Assembly: GCA_031550435.1 (NCBI GenBank)
Contig: JAVBOO010000012.1
Location: forward strand, 1 to 64,000
DNA from: JAVBOO01 sp031550435
Lineage (GTDB): Bacteria; Bacillota; Clostridia; Lachnospirales; WRAX01
Length of the DNA stretch: 64,000 nucleotides
Direction: 5' to 3'
Shown here: positions 16,843 to 25,353 of the stretch, piece after piece
Layout of the letters: every line of letters starts with the position of its first letter
How positions within the stretch are numbered: the stretch's first letter is position 1
Notes under the pieces: generated by a model
Databases searched by the model: none
What the model was told of the DNA's origin: nothing
The model's input: only the letters and a program-made list of their open reading frames with translations
Made by a program: the position numbers and the translations under genes

Positions 16843-18108
16843 GTGAAGTACACGAGTCAGGAAAAAGGCTGGATACTGTACGACTGCGCGAACTCAGCTT
16901 ATACGACTGTTATTAACTCTACGGTGTTCCCGATTTATTTTGCGAGTGTTATCACAAAAGACGGAGACATGCTTTGGGGAATCGGAACGTCGTTCGCGAC
17001 AATAATAACGGCAATAATCGCACCGTATATCGGAGCAATTGCCGACTACAGAGGTAACAAAAAGCGGATTTTTTCGATGTTTTTGTTTTTGGGCCTTATG
17101 GCGACTCTGCTGAGCTCACTGACCGATATCATGCAGATAATGCTTCTGGGTTATGTGATATCCTTTATCGGTTACAGCGGCTCAATTCTTGTTTACGACA
17201 GCTTTTTGACGGACGTTACCACGCCAAAAAGGATGAATATGATCTCCTGCCTCGGTTACACGGCGGGCTATATTGGCGGAAGCACGATACCTTTTTTAGT
17301 CAGCATCCTGCTTTTACAGTTTGGAGCAAATTTTGGAATAGACGCCACTCTCGCCGTAAAGTTTTCGATAGTTTTCACGGTGGCATGGTGGGCTGTGTTT
17401 TCCGTTCCGCTTTTGTTCAGCGTCCATCAGAACGGCGGTGTTTCCTACGGAAAAAAACCGCCCTATATAGAAGCGTTTAAATCACTCTCAATTACGGTCA
17501 AACGGATTTTAAAAAACAAGGGTTTGATGGTTTATTTGATCGCCCACTTTTTCTATATAGGCGGTGTCTCGACAGTCATCATTATGGCCTCCAGCTACGG
17601 AACGGCGCTTAACCTTAGCACAACGCAAATGACCATGGCCTTGTTCGTAACTCAGATTGTAGCCGCGCCCTGTACTTATTTGTTCGGTAAGCTTTGCGGC
17701 AAATTCGGAGCGCTGAATATGATAGTCGCCGGTATAATTGTATATATCTGTATATGCGCCGTGTCCTTCGCACTCGGTTACGGCCTTGAAAACGGTTTTA
17801 TGTCTGTATCCGCCGCGGAAAAACTGTTCTGGGTACTGGCTATAGGCGTCGGAACGGTTCAAGGCGGTTTGCAGGCTATTTCCCGCTCGTACTACGGAAA
17901 AATAATCAGCGCCGAGCATTCGGGTGAATATTTCGGCTTTCTCGACGTTTTTGCAAAATATGCGACAGCGCTGGGCCCGCTGATATATTCGCTGACAAAG
18001 CTCGCGACCGGCCGCAGCTCCTACTCTCTGATATCGATTATGCTCATGTTTGTTATAGCGGTAATAATTTTGACCGCAGGAAGAAAACACTTGAAGGTTG
18101 ACATTTGA
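16843..18108 (+). CDS. MFS transporter, Atg22-like (UMF1 family)
   Basis: The 421-residue GTG-start protein has about 12 membrane segments. The N-terminus (WILYDCANSAYTTVINSTVFPIYF) and the loop APYIGAIADYRGNKKR match the UMF1/Atg22-like branch of the MFS. The branch is widespread in bacteria; yeast Atg22 exports amino acids from the vacuole, but bacterial substrates are not known. Its stop overlaps the start of the GtrA-like gene by 4 bp, so it probably belongs to the same transcript as the glycosylation genes. Confidence 0.88.
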   Translation: MKYTSQEKGWILYDCANSAYTTVINSTVFPIYFASVITKDGDMLWGIGTSFATIITAIIAPYIGAIADYRGNKKRIFSMFLFLGLMATLLSSLTDIMQIMLLGYVISFIGYSGSILVYDSFLTDVTTPKRMNMISCLGYTAGYIGGSTIPFLVSILLLQFGANFGIDATLAVKFSIVFTVAWWAVFSVPLLFSVHQNGGVSYGKKPPYIEAFKSLSITVKRILKNKGLMVYLIAHFFYIGGVSTVIIMASSYGTALNLSTTQMTMALFVTQIVAAPCTYLFGKLCGKFGALNMIVAGIIVYICICAVSFALGYGLENGFMSVSAAEKLFWVLAIGVGTVQGGLQAISRSYYGKIISAEHSGEYFGFLDVFAKYATALGPLIYSLTKLATGRSSYSLISIMLMFVIAVIILTAGRKHLKVDI

Positions 18109-18542
18109 AAAAACATATGGAAAAACTGATACTAAAGTATAAAAAAATATTAACATACGGCTTGATAAGCGCATTTGTCACACTCGTTGATATCCTTATA
18201 TGCAAGTTGCTCGACAAGCCGCTCGGAGCCGTTCCCGCTAACACCTGCGGCGTTATCGCGGGTTTTTTTCTGCATTATTTTCTGTCGGCAAAAACGGTCT
18301 TTCAACGACGCGATAAAAAGTCATTCTTAATCTATGCGGTCACAAGCGCATTTGGGCTGCTGTTCGCCGATTTAATCGTACATATATGCAGAAACATGTT
18401 TGACAGTCTGAACGTGTTTACAGAAAACATAAGATTTATAACAGCAAAAACAGCTTCGATTGTGCTGCCTTTTTTTGCTATGTACTTTGCCAGAAAATAT
18501 CTTTTTGCGGCAATAAATAAAGATAAGGGAGAAAACAGATGA
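18105..18542 (+). CDS. GtrA-like membrane protein
   Basis: The 145-residue protein has four predicted membrane helices and the GtrA pattern YGLISAFVTLVDILIC...GVIAGFFLHYFLSAKTVF (here with S-AKTVF). GtrA-like proteins are thought to flip or support polyprenyl-phosphate sugars. The TTG at 18105 is preferred over the ATG at 18117 because GAAGG lies about 8 bp before it. It overlaps the MFS gene by 4 bp upstream and the glycosyltransferase gene by 4 bp downstream. Confidence 0.9.
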   Translation: MKKHMEKLILKYKKILTYGLISAFVTLVDILICKLLDKPLGAVPANTCGVIAGFFLHYFLSAKTVFQRRDKKSFLIYAVTSAFGLLFADLIVHICRNMFDSLNVFTENIRFITAKTASIVLPFFAMYFARKYLFAAINKDKGENR

Positions 18543-19327
18543 GTACATTATACGCAATACTTCCTTGTTACAACGAACAGGAGAATATTGCAGAACTGAC
18601 AAGACTCTGGGCTAAAGAACGTGAAAGGCTCAAAAACGAAGGATTTGACGAAGTTATCGTTCCTATTGACGATAAGAGCAGTGACAATACAAAAGAGATA
18701 ATTTCAAGTCTTGGCGAAAAATACGACAATGTCCGCCCAATATTCCACGAGTCGAATAAAGGCTTGGGCGGCGCTGTAAGAACAGGCTTCGAGTATTTTC
18801 TCAGACACGGAACGAGCGGAGACGTATGCGTTATCATGGACGGCGACAACACTCAAAAGCCCAAATTTGTGCACAGAATGACAGGCGCGCTTAAAATATC
18901 GGGTCTTCCGGTTGACTGCGTTATAGCCTCACGCTACAAGCACCAGTCAAAGTCATCCGGCATACCTGCGCTAAGGAATTTACTGAGCTATGGGGCGAGA
19001 TTATATTACAGTCTTATTCTGGGCGTTCCCCATGTCAAAGATTATACCTGCGGCTACAGAATGTACTCGTATGACATAATAAAAAAGGCGTTTGCGAAGT
19101 ACGGCTCGGATTTTCCGAAAGAACGCGGATTTGTGTGCATGATGGAAATCCTGTATAAACTACACATCTGCGGGGCGCGTTTTACGGAAATACCATTCGA
19201 CCTGAAGTATGACGACAAACAGGGAACTTCAAAGATGCGCGTGCTAAAGACTGTGAGAGAAAGTCTTCTGAAAACTCTGGAATTCAAATTTAGCTGCAAG
19301 AAAACCAAGCCCGGAAAAACAGCGTAA
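18539..19327 (+). CDS. Family 2 glycosyltransferase (DPM1/GtrB-like)
   Basis: The 262-residue GT-A fold enzyme has the entry LPCYNEQENIAEL, IDDKSSDNT and a metal-binding VIMDGDNTQKP (DGD at about 100-102), followed by VIASRYK and a CGYRMYS segment. This arrangement fits enzymes that transfer a sugar from a nucleotide to polyprenyl phosphate. It lacks the C-terminal membrane pair found in CsbB/GtrB proteins. It overlaps the GtrA-like gene (ATGA). Confidence 0.9.
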   Translation: MSTLYAILPCYNEQENIAELTRLWAKERERLKNEGFDEVIVPIDDKSSDNTKEIISSLGEKYDNVRPIFHESNKGLGGAVRTGFEYFLRHGTSGDVCVIMDGDNTQKPKFVHRMTGALKISGLPVDCVIASRYKHQSKSSGIPALRNLLSYGARLYYSLILGVPHVKDYTCGYRMYSYDIIKKAFAKYGSDFPKERGFVCMMEILYKLHICGARFTEIPFDLKYDDKQGTSKMRVLKTVRESLLKTLEFKFSCKKTKPGKTA

Positions 19328-19348
19328 TTTTAGCCCGGGCATAAAATT

Positions 19349-19392
19349 AGGGCATCTTGAAAAATTGCCTTGCGGCTTACCAAATAAAAAGG
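19349..19392 (-). repeat. Dispersed repeat family B, half copy
   Basis: GGGCATCTTGAAAAATTGCC followed by TTGCGGCTTACC equals the inverted right end of the copies at 9690 and 25123. The rest of the element is absent. It ends about 8 bp before the GT-C start codon. Confidence 0.65.
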
Positions 19393-19400
19393 GAAATAAT

Positions 19401-20942
19401 ATGAAAAAAACAGCAAAAACTGCGGCAATTGCGCTGCCCTACTTCATAATCGTGCTCGCATCGGCTTTTATTGCGCTCAGAAGCGCATTTGCGCCTCAGG
19501 TTGCCAGCCCGTTCCCCGTATACGACCAGGCAGCTTTTTCATATACGGGCTGGGTCATGACAAAAGGGCTTGTTCCGTATCTTAACGCTTGGGATAACAA
19601 AGGTCCCCTGCTCTACTTTATAGACTTCATCGGGCTTATTCTTAACAAAAATCACGGCATTTTTTTTATACAGTGGCTGTCCGTCTCTGTTTGCGGAGCA
19701 TTCCTGTATAAAACCGCGAAACTCTTTGCCGGTAAAACAGCGGCTCTTGTCGCGTCACTGTACTGCATTATACTCATGACGGGAGTTTACGCTCTCGGAA
19801 ATTCCGTTGAGGAGTACGCGCTTCCTTTTACGGCGATTGCGCTCTTTTTGCTGACGAAATATGTTTTTAACGACTATAGGCTAAAAACACCCGATGTTGT
19901 CATCGTCGGAGCCTGCGCGGCCGCATGCGCTCTTATGCGCATTAATCTTGTTACCCCGATTTTTGCTTACTGCGCCGTTATATTCGCTCACAGCCTGGTT
20001 GTAAAAAAATATGCTTATGCCGGAAAATACCTGCTGCTTTTCGCTCTCGGCTTTGTTTTGTTTTCCGTTCCGTTTGTTGTTTATCTTGCGGCAAACGGCG
20101 CTTTGTCAGCCTGTATCTCCGCCGCCTATACCATGATATTGAACACAAACGCTCTCGGAAACTGGGAAAAGCTCGCAAACGCGCACAAAATGTTTGAATG
20201 CATGTCCGGTTCTCACGGCGATCTGCTCTACTTCTGGTTTTTGGGCTGCGGGACTGCGTTCTTGGTCTTTGGCGGCAAGCGGCACGTCAAATACAAACTG
20301 TATACCGGCTGCGTCATGTTCGCTCTCTTAGCGAATCTCCCCGCCAACCTGATAACCGGCTACGGCTTTGCGCATTACTTTTTGACTTTTCCGACGCTGC
20401 TGCTCTTCCCCGCTGTTTGCTGCGCCGAATTCTTTTTTAGGCTGATAAGCTATGCCGCAAAAAGAATGAATCTTGATATAATAGGTAAAAACTCGGCAGA
20501 ATTCGCCGCGGTCTGCTCTCTGCTTTTTGCGGCGCTTATTCTGGTAAAAACAGACATTTCAGGCAATATAAATTACATTTTGGATTCGCGGACTCAAAAC
20601 GAAGTGCATAAACAGCTTGAAGAACTCGTAATAAACAATACCGTTGATGGCGACAAAATACAGCTCTACAACAATCTCGAATATGCCGGCATATATATGA
20701 AAACGAACCGGCTTGCGGCTTCCGAATACTTTTATACTCCGTTTTGGGATTCTTTCGACGATAGTTTCAGAGATGAAATTGCTTTGAAAGTAAACGAAGA
20801 CATCATATCCGAAAAACCCAAGCTTATGCTCGTGTGGTATCAGGACCGGCGATTTGACGAAGGTTTGGCGGATTTTGCGGCAAAAAACTATGAAATACTT
20901 GATTTCCCTGTAAAAGGTTTTACAGTATATAAGCTAAAATAG
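19401..20942 (+). CDS. GT-C glycosyltransferase (PMT/ArnT/GT39-like)
   Basis: A 513-residue polytopic membrane protein with about 11 hydrophobic segments. The first extracytoplasmic loop carries YDQAAF...WDNKGPLLYFID, the acidic catalytic-loop pattern of GT39/ArnT-type enzymes, which use polyprenyl-phosphate sugars. The C-terminal domain is soluble. The ATG at 19401 is preferred over an earlier TTG at 19365, which lies in repeat DNA. With the GtrA-like and GT2 genes upstream it forms the expected three parts: donor synthesis, flipping and transfer. The acceptor (wall polymer, lipid or protein) is unknown. Confidence 0.85.
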   Translation: MKKTAKTAAIALPYFIIVLASAFIALRSAFAPQVASPFPVYDQAAFSYTGWVMTKGLVPYLNAWDNKGPLLYFIDFIGLILNKNHGIFFIQWLSVSVCGAFLYKTAKLFAGKTAALVASLYCIILMTGVYALGNSVEEYALPFTAIALFLLTKYVFNDYRLKTPDVVIVGACAAACALMRINLVTPIFAYCAVIFAHSLVVKKYAYAGKYLLLFALGFVLFSVPFVVYLAANGALSACISAAYTMILNTNALGNWEKLANAHKMFECMSGSHGDLLYFWFLGCGTAFLVFGGKRHVKYKLYTGCVMFALLANLPANLITGYGFAHYFLTFPTLLLFPAVCCAEFFFRLISYAAKRMNLDIIGKNSAEFAAVCSLLFAALILVKTDISGNINYILDSRTQNEVHKQLEELVINNTVDGDKIQLYNNLEYAGIYMKTNRLAASEYFYTPFWDSFDDSFRDEIALKVNEDIISEKPKLMLVWYQDRRFDEGLADFAAKNYEILDFPVKGFTVYKLK

Positions 20943-21088
20943 CTGTGAATGAAATCTCTCTGTTTTAGAAATGAAACCGTATTGTTATTTGCCTATGATA
21001 TAATTCTTTTACAAATAATCAGAAGTTCAAATCGTTGGCAACAAATTCTCCGGTAAAGAATAGGAAAACGGAATAATCAGGGAGTTCG

Positions 21089-21126
21089 CAAGAGCCGCTC
21101 GAGTAATCGAGCGGCTCTTGAACATT
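21089..21126 (+). terminator. Terminator between convergent GT-C and rnr genes
   Basis: CAAGAGCCGCTCGA and TCGAGCGGCTCTTG form a perfect 14-bp stem with loop GTAA, followed by AACATTTTT. The stem could also end the rnr transcript from the other side. Confidence 0.8.
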
Positions 21127-21134
21127 TTTGGGTA

Positions 21135-23282
21135 TTAATCCTCAGCTGCAAGAACAAAATCCAATTTTCGATCGGCGACATTTGCCTTTGCGACCAGAAT
21201 CTCGATACTGTCACCCAAACTGTAAGTTCTTTTCTTGTGTTTACCGATAAATCTGTAACCTGTTTCATCATATATATAATAATCGTCGTCAAGCTCGCTA
21301 ACGGATAACAGACCCTCGACCGTATTCGGCAGCGTTATATAAAGCCCCCAGCGAGTAACGCCGGAAATAATGCCTTTAAATATCTGCCCAACCTTGTCCG
21401 CCATATATTCGACCTTTTTCAGATTATCAACTTCTCGCTCTGTATGCTCCGCCGTCCTCTCCGTAATTGAGCAATGCCTGCTCACCTCGGGCAGCAGCTT
21501 GTTTAGCCTTGAAACTTCGTGCTCGCTGAGTTTTCCGTGTATATTCTCTTTTATTATCCTGTGTATCTGCAAATCGGGGTAACGGCGTATAGGCGAAGTA
21601 AAATGGCAGTAGTACTTTGCCGCCAAACCAAAATGTCCCTTGCAGTCCACAGTATAAACCGCCTGTTTCATACTCCTTAATATCAGCGCGGACAGTATTT
21701 CTTTTTCCGGCCGCTCTTCCGAGCGCTTGAGTATGTCTTGCAATGTTTTCGGGTGAAGTATTGAGCCTTTTATACGATAGCCGAAGCCTGAAATTACATC
21801 TGAAAGCCTTTCCGACTTTTCGCTGTCCGGCTCGTCGTGAGTTCTGTATACAAACGGCAATTCCGCCCAGAAATACTCTTCGGCAACAGTTTCGTTGCAT
21901 ACAAGCATAAACTCTTCTATAAGATTCGTGGCGGAATTCCTCTCTCTAATTTCGATACCCGTCGGTTTTCCTTTTTTGTTTACTATTATTTTGCTTTCGC
22001 TCAGACCAAGCTCAATTGCCCCGCGTTTTTCACGCTTCCTGCCCAGTATCAGCCGCAGCTCGTTCATCATTTCTATCAGCGGCAGTATCTCCGCGTACTT
22101 TTCCCTATGCTCGGACTTTTCGTTCTCTATCAAATCGTTGACTATCGTATATGTCATTCTGTACTTCGAGTTGATGACGCCTTCGACTATTCTGTGGCTT
22201 GTCACCTTACCGTCTTCGCTAATGTCCATTATGCAGCTCAGCGTAAGCCTGTCCGTATATGGGTTAAGAGAACAAATGCCGTTTGAAAGCTTATGCGGGA
22301 GCATCGGTATTACTCTGTCAACAAGATACACACTCGTTCCCCGCTCGAATGCCTCGTCGCCTATCGCTGTCCCCTCTTTAACATAATGCGTAACGTCGGC
22401 AATATGAACATGCAAACGATAGCCGCTGCCAATTTTCTCTATAAAGACCGCATCGTCAAAGTCTTTTGCGTCTTCACCGTCAATCGTGAACACGCAGCAG
22501 TCTCTGAAGTCCTCTCTCCCTGCAAAATCGGCTTCAGAGCATTCCGAAGGCATGCTCTCCGTTTCCTTCATTACCTTTTCCGAAAACTCGATATGAAGGT
22601 TGTTTTCCAGCACTATTGAAAGTACGTCAACTCCGGGGTCGCCGATATGGCCGATTATTTCTGTTACAACACCCTCGGGGCTTCTGCCCTCGGAAACGGG
22701 ACCGGCTATATTGACCGCTACCTTATGCCCCGTTACGGCGTTGCGGCTGTTTTCAGCCGAAACATATATCGTGTCTCCGATTTTTTTGTTGTCCGGTATG
22801 ACAAATCCGCTGCCTTTTCGCCCTTCTTCGTATGTTCCTATTATGCGGCTTAAACCGCGTTCCAAAATGTTTACTACCTCGCCCTCCTGCCTCTTTCCGA
22901 AATCGGACTGACGCAGAAGTTTGACAAGCACAGTGTCCTTATGCATAGCGCCGTTTGTAGCAGTCGGCGGTATAAATACGTCGTCTTCCATGCCTTCGAT
23001 CGTAACAAATCCAAACCCCTTCGCGTTTCCCGTGAAGCTCCCCCTGTACAAATCAAGTTTCTTTGCCGACATGAGCTTGCCTTTTCTTGTCTTAACTATA
23101 TATCCTTGCGAAACAAGCTGTGCGCACAGATCGGAAAATACACCGTAATCACTTGGCGGCACTTCCATTATCGCCGCAATATCCTCTTCTTTCATGGGTA
23201 TATAATCTTTGTCGCTGACAAAGTTGATTATCTTCTCTTTGCGCTCGCTTAGAGCGTCTTTTAACTCTTTATCTTCTGCCAT
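21135..23282 (-). CDS. rnr: Ribonuclease R
   Basis: The 715-residue 3'-5' exoribonuclease has N-terminal winged-helix and cold-shock domains (GSFTGNAKGFGFV at about 81-93), the RNB catalytic domain with DGEDAKDFDDAV (metal-binding Asp residues at 268-277), and the ERGTSVYLVDRVIPMLP and FTSPIRRYPDLQIHRI signatures. A C-terminal S1 domain (GIISGVTRWGLYITL...) is present. The Lys/Arg-rich tail of E. coli RNase R is missing, as in many Firmicutes. It degrades structured RNA. Ordinary length and complete domains. Confidence 0.96.
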   Translation of the reverse strand: MAEDKELKDALSERKEKIINFVSDKDYIPMKEEDIAAIMEVPPSDYGVFSDLCAQLVSQGYIVKTRKGKLMSAKKLDLYRGSFTGNAKGFGFVTIEGMEDDVFIPPTATNGAMHKDTVLVKLLRQSDFGKRQEGEVVNILERGLSRIIGTYEEGRKGSGFVIPDNKKIGDTIYVSAENSRNAVTGHKVAVNIAGPVSEGRSPEGVVTEIIGHIGDPGVDVLSIVLENNLHIEFSEKVMKETESMPSECSEADFAGREDFRDCCVFTIDGEDAKDFDDAVFIEKIGSGYRLHVHIADVTHYVKEGTAIGDEAFERGTSVYLVDRVIPMLPHKLSNGICSLNPYTDRLTLSCIMDISEDGKVTSHRIVEGVINSKYRMTYTIVNDLIENEKSEHREKYAEILPLIEMMNELRLILGRKREKRGAIELGLSESKIIVNKKGKPTGIEIRERNSATNLIEEFMLVCNETVAEEYFWAELPFVYRTHDEPDSEKSERLSDVISGFGYRIKGSILHPKTLQDILKRSEERPEKEILSALILRSMKQAVYTVDCKGHFGLAAKYYCHFTSPIRRYPDLQIHRIIKENIHGKLSEHEVSRLNKLLPEVSRHCSITERTAEHTEREVDNLKKVEYMADKVGQIFKGIISGVTRWGLYITLPNTVEGLLSVSELDDDYYIYDETGYRFIGKHKKRTYSLGDSIEILVAKANVADRKLDFVLAAED

Positions 23283-23332
23283 TATTACTCCCTTCGTTTG
23301 AGTTGTAAAACAATTATCATAATGATATTATT

Positions 23333-23386
23333 AGGTTAACACTGATTAAATCACCTTGGACGTATACTCGGCTGATTAATTGAGGG
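23333..23386 (+). repeat. Dispersed repeat family C, short copy
   Basis: TTAACACTGATTAAATCACC, TTGGACGTATACTCGGCTGATTAATTG is the head of the family C element without the CGGCCGTTATACGGCC half. Confidence 0.65.
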
Positions 23387-23484
23387 AGAAAGCCAAATAT
23401 AAAAGCTGTTTCCACTTCCTCCGTCCGAGAATTCGATACATCAAACCCATTGCAAAACCTATCCTTAACAAGTGAGTTGATAAC

Positions 23485-23952
23485 TTGAATAACACAGAAA
23501 TCGAAAAAAAATACCTTGTTTCAAGTATTCCCTTTGATTTATCATTATATGACAGCAAAATCATTAGTCAAGCATACATTTCCGTTGACCCTGTCATCAG
23601 AATAAGACAACTCGGAAGCGAATACTTTCTGACAGTTAAGGGCTCCGGCAAATTGTCCAGAACCGAATATGAACTTGAGATAACAAAAAAACAATTCGAC
23701 AATTTGACTTTAAAATCAGAAACCCGTTTTATATCAAAAATACGCTATTATATACCCCAAAACAACGGGATAATTTTTGAGCTCGATGTCTACAAACACG
23801 ATTTGGACGGACTTTTGACGATAGAGGTCGAGTTTGAAAGTATCGACGCTGCTAACGCATTTACAGCACCGAGCTGGTTCGGCCGAGATGTGACCGGCGA
23901 CCCGTCCTATACAAACGCAAATCTTGCAATAGCCGGAAATTCATGCAAATAG
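23485..23952 (+). CDS. CYTH domain protein (triphosphate tunnel family)
   Basis: The 155-residue protein begins at TTG. The N-terminal ExExK motif is visible as EIEKKYLV (E5, E7, K9). It is followed by basic and acidic beta strands (VIRIRQLG, YFLTVKG, RTEYELEI, KIRYYIP, FELDVYKHDLDGLLTIEVEFES) that line the tunnel. Members hydrolyse inorganic or nucleoside triphosphates, including tripolyphosphate and thiamine triphosphate, or cyclise ATP. Length fits bacterial single-domain triphosphatases. The ribosome binding site is weak. A monocistronic gene between rnr and spo0A. Confidence 0.88.
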   Translation: MNNTEIEKKYLVSSIPFDLSLYDSKIISQAYISVDPVIRIRQLGSEYFLTVKGSGKLSRTEYELEITKKQFDNLTLKSETRFISKIRYYIPQNNGIIFELDVYKHDLDGLLTIEVEFESIDAANAFTAPSWFGRDVTGDPSYTNANLAIAGNSCK

Positions 23953-23961
23953 ATGCATTTT

Positions 23962-24011
23962 TGTCGTATTTTGTCTTGTGCTGTCGTTTTGCTGTTTTTG
24001 TCGAATTGTCG
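23962..24011 (+). promoter_or_regulatory. Cluster of 0A-box-like sites upstream of spo0A
   Basis: TTTGTCGAA, a perfect match to the known Spo0A box, lies at about 23997-24005. TGTCG or TGTCT also occurs at 23962, 23972, 23982 and 24007, the first three exactly 10 bp apart. All lie 33-105 bp upstream of the -35 element. Autoregulation of spo0A by Spo0A~P is established in Bacillus; here it is inferred. Confidence 0.65.
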
Positions 24012-24043
24012 TGCGTTATGAAGGTTAGCGCTTCCGAAGCCTG

Positions 24044-24072
24044 TTGATTTCAGTCAATGGCTGCACTATAAT
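24044..24072 (+). promoter_or_regulatory. Promoter of spo0A
   Basis: TTGATT (24044-24049) and TATAAT (24067-24072) have a 17-bp spacer, about 150 bp upstream of the preferred spo0A start. Confidence 0.8.
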
Positions 24073-24224
24073 TTATACGCAAGCATATTGTGATACAAAT
24101 GTGTATTACATGCGGAATAAAGAGGTTTACGGTCGAACAAACGGCAAAATCAATACTTAATGTCACTGTAAAAACCGCTTTTTCTAACATGAAACCGAAT
24201 ATAGAGAAGTATGGAGTGGATGGT

Positions 24225-25019
24225 ATGCAGAATAAAATTAAAATACTCCTTGCCGATGATAACCGTGATTTTTGTGATGTTGTAAGCGCCTATCTGAGTA
24301 AGATGGACGATATCACGGTTATCGGAATCGCTTACGACGGAGAAGACACTTACGAAAAAATCGTTACACTAAAGCCCGACATCGTTGTGCTCGACGGAAT
24401 CATGCCAAGACTTGACGGCCTCGGAGTTCTCGAAAAAATGAACAAAACGCTCCAGCCCGCAAACAGACCCATTGTTCTTATGCTTTCTGCGGTAACCCAG
24501 GAAAAGATTACTCAAAAAGCTATCGACCTCGGTGCGGAATACTACATGGTTAAGCCGTTTGACCTAGAAGTACTCGTTTCCAGAGTAAGACAGCTGAAAG
24601 AGGAAATTTCCGCAAAAAACAAACTCGGCGGTATAAACAGCAAGAGCGGAACAAACATCCCGATGCGAGGGCTGGAATCAAGAGTAACATCTATACTTCA
24701 CGACATCGGCGTACCGGCCCATATAAGAGGCTACCACTACATGAGAGAAGCAATAATGCTTGCCGTAAAAGATTCCGATGTACTCAACTACATAACAAAA
24801 GAGCTCTACCCTACTATCGCAAAAAAATGCAATACGACACCTTCAAGAGTCGAAAGAGCTATACGCCACGCTATCGAAGTAGCTTGGAGCAGAGGCAAAA
24901 TTGACGCGATTGACAGTCTGTTCGGCTATACGGTCAGTACTAACAAAGGCAAGCCGACGAACAGCGAGTTCATCGCCTTGATAGCGGATAATCTTCGCAT
25001 AGATTTGAAAGCTATGTGA
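24225..25019 (+). CDS. spo0A: Sporulation master regulator Spo0A
   Basis: From the ATG at 24225 the protein has 264 residues, the usual Spo0A length. The frame is open back to 24090, but GGAGTGG lies just before 24225. The receiver domain shows LLADDNRDF (acidic pocket D11, D12), the phospho-acceptor D57 in VVLDGIMP and K in MVKPFD. The C-terminal DNA-binding domain has the near-invariant helices GVPAHIRGYHYMREAI and TPSRVERAIRHAIEVAWSRG. When phosphorylated it binds 0A boxes and starts sporulation. The usual spoIVB neighbour is absent here; a CYTH gene is upstream instead. Confidence 0.97.
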   Translation: MQNKIKILLADDNRDFCDVVSAYLSKMDDITVIGIAYDGEDTYEKIVTLKPDIVVLDGIMPRLDGLGVLEKMNKTLQPANRPIVLMLSAVTQEKITQKAIDLGAEYYMVKPFDLEVLVSRVRQLKEEISAKNKLGGINSKSGTNIPMRGLESRVTSILHDIGVPAHIRGYHYMREAIMLAVKDSDVLNYITKELYPTIAKKCNTTPSRVERAIRHAIEVAWSRGKIDAIDSLFGYTVSTNKGKPTNSEFIALIADNLRIDLKAM

Positions 25020-25122
25020 ACAGAATAAACGAAAAGTACCGTTTCATGAATATAAAAGCCGTTTTATTGTCAAAAATAGAATCATAGCCAATAACAGGTC
25101 CCCAACATACCTCTGCAAAGAA

Positions 25123-25240
25123 GTGTTGAAAATTGCGTACGAAGACTAAGAATTGGTCTGAGCGATCGGCGCTCTCCCTTGGAAAATGGTGCTTTTCCAT
25201 TTCCAAGGGAAAGCCGCAAGGCAATTTTTCAACATGCCCC
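25123..25240 (+). repeat. Dispersed repeat family B, full copy
   Basis: The ends are TGTTGAAAATTGCG and GCAATTTTTCAACATG. The hairpin is TCCCTTGGAAAATGG/CCATTTCCAAGGGA. The outer part of its stem differs in sequence from that of the copy at 9690, yet is still self-complementary. Confidence 0.8.
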
Positions 25241-25286
25241 TGCAAACGCTTATTGTTTGACTTTGGCAGATACCCGGCTGAGCAAA

Positions 25287-25315
25287 TTGCTAGAGTGTAA
25301 ATGGTACCATATGAT
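25287..25315 (+). promoter_or_regulatory. Promoter of the histidine-phosphatase-like gene
   Basis: TTGCTA (25287-25292) and TATGAT (25310-25315) have a 17-bp spacer. Transcription would begin near 25322, leaving about 32 nt before the ATT at 25354. Confidence 0.6.
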
Positions 25316-25353
25316 GGGGAACCAACTATTCGACGGCAGCTGGAGCGGTAGAT

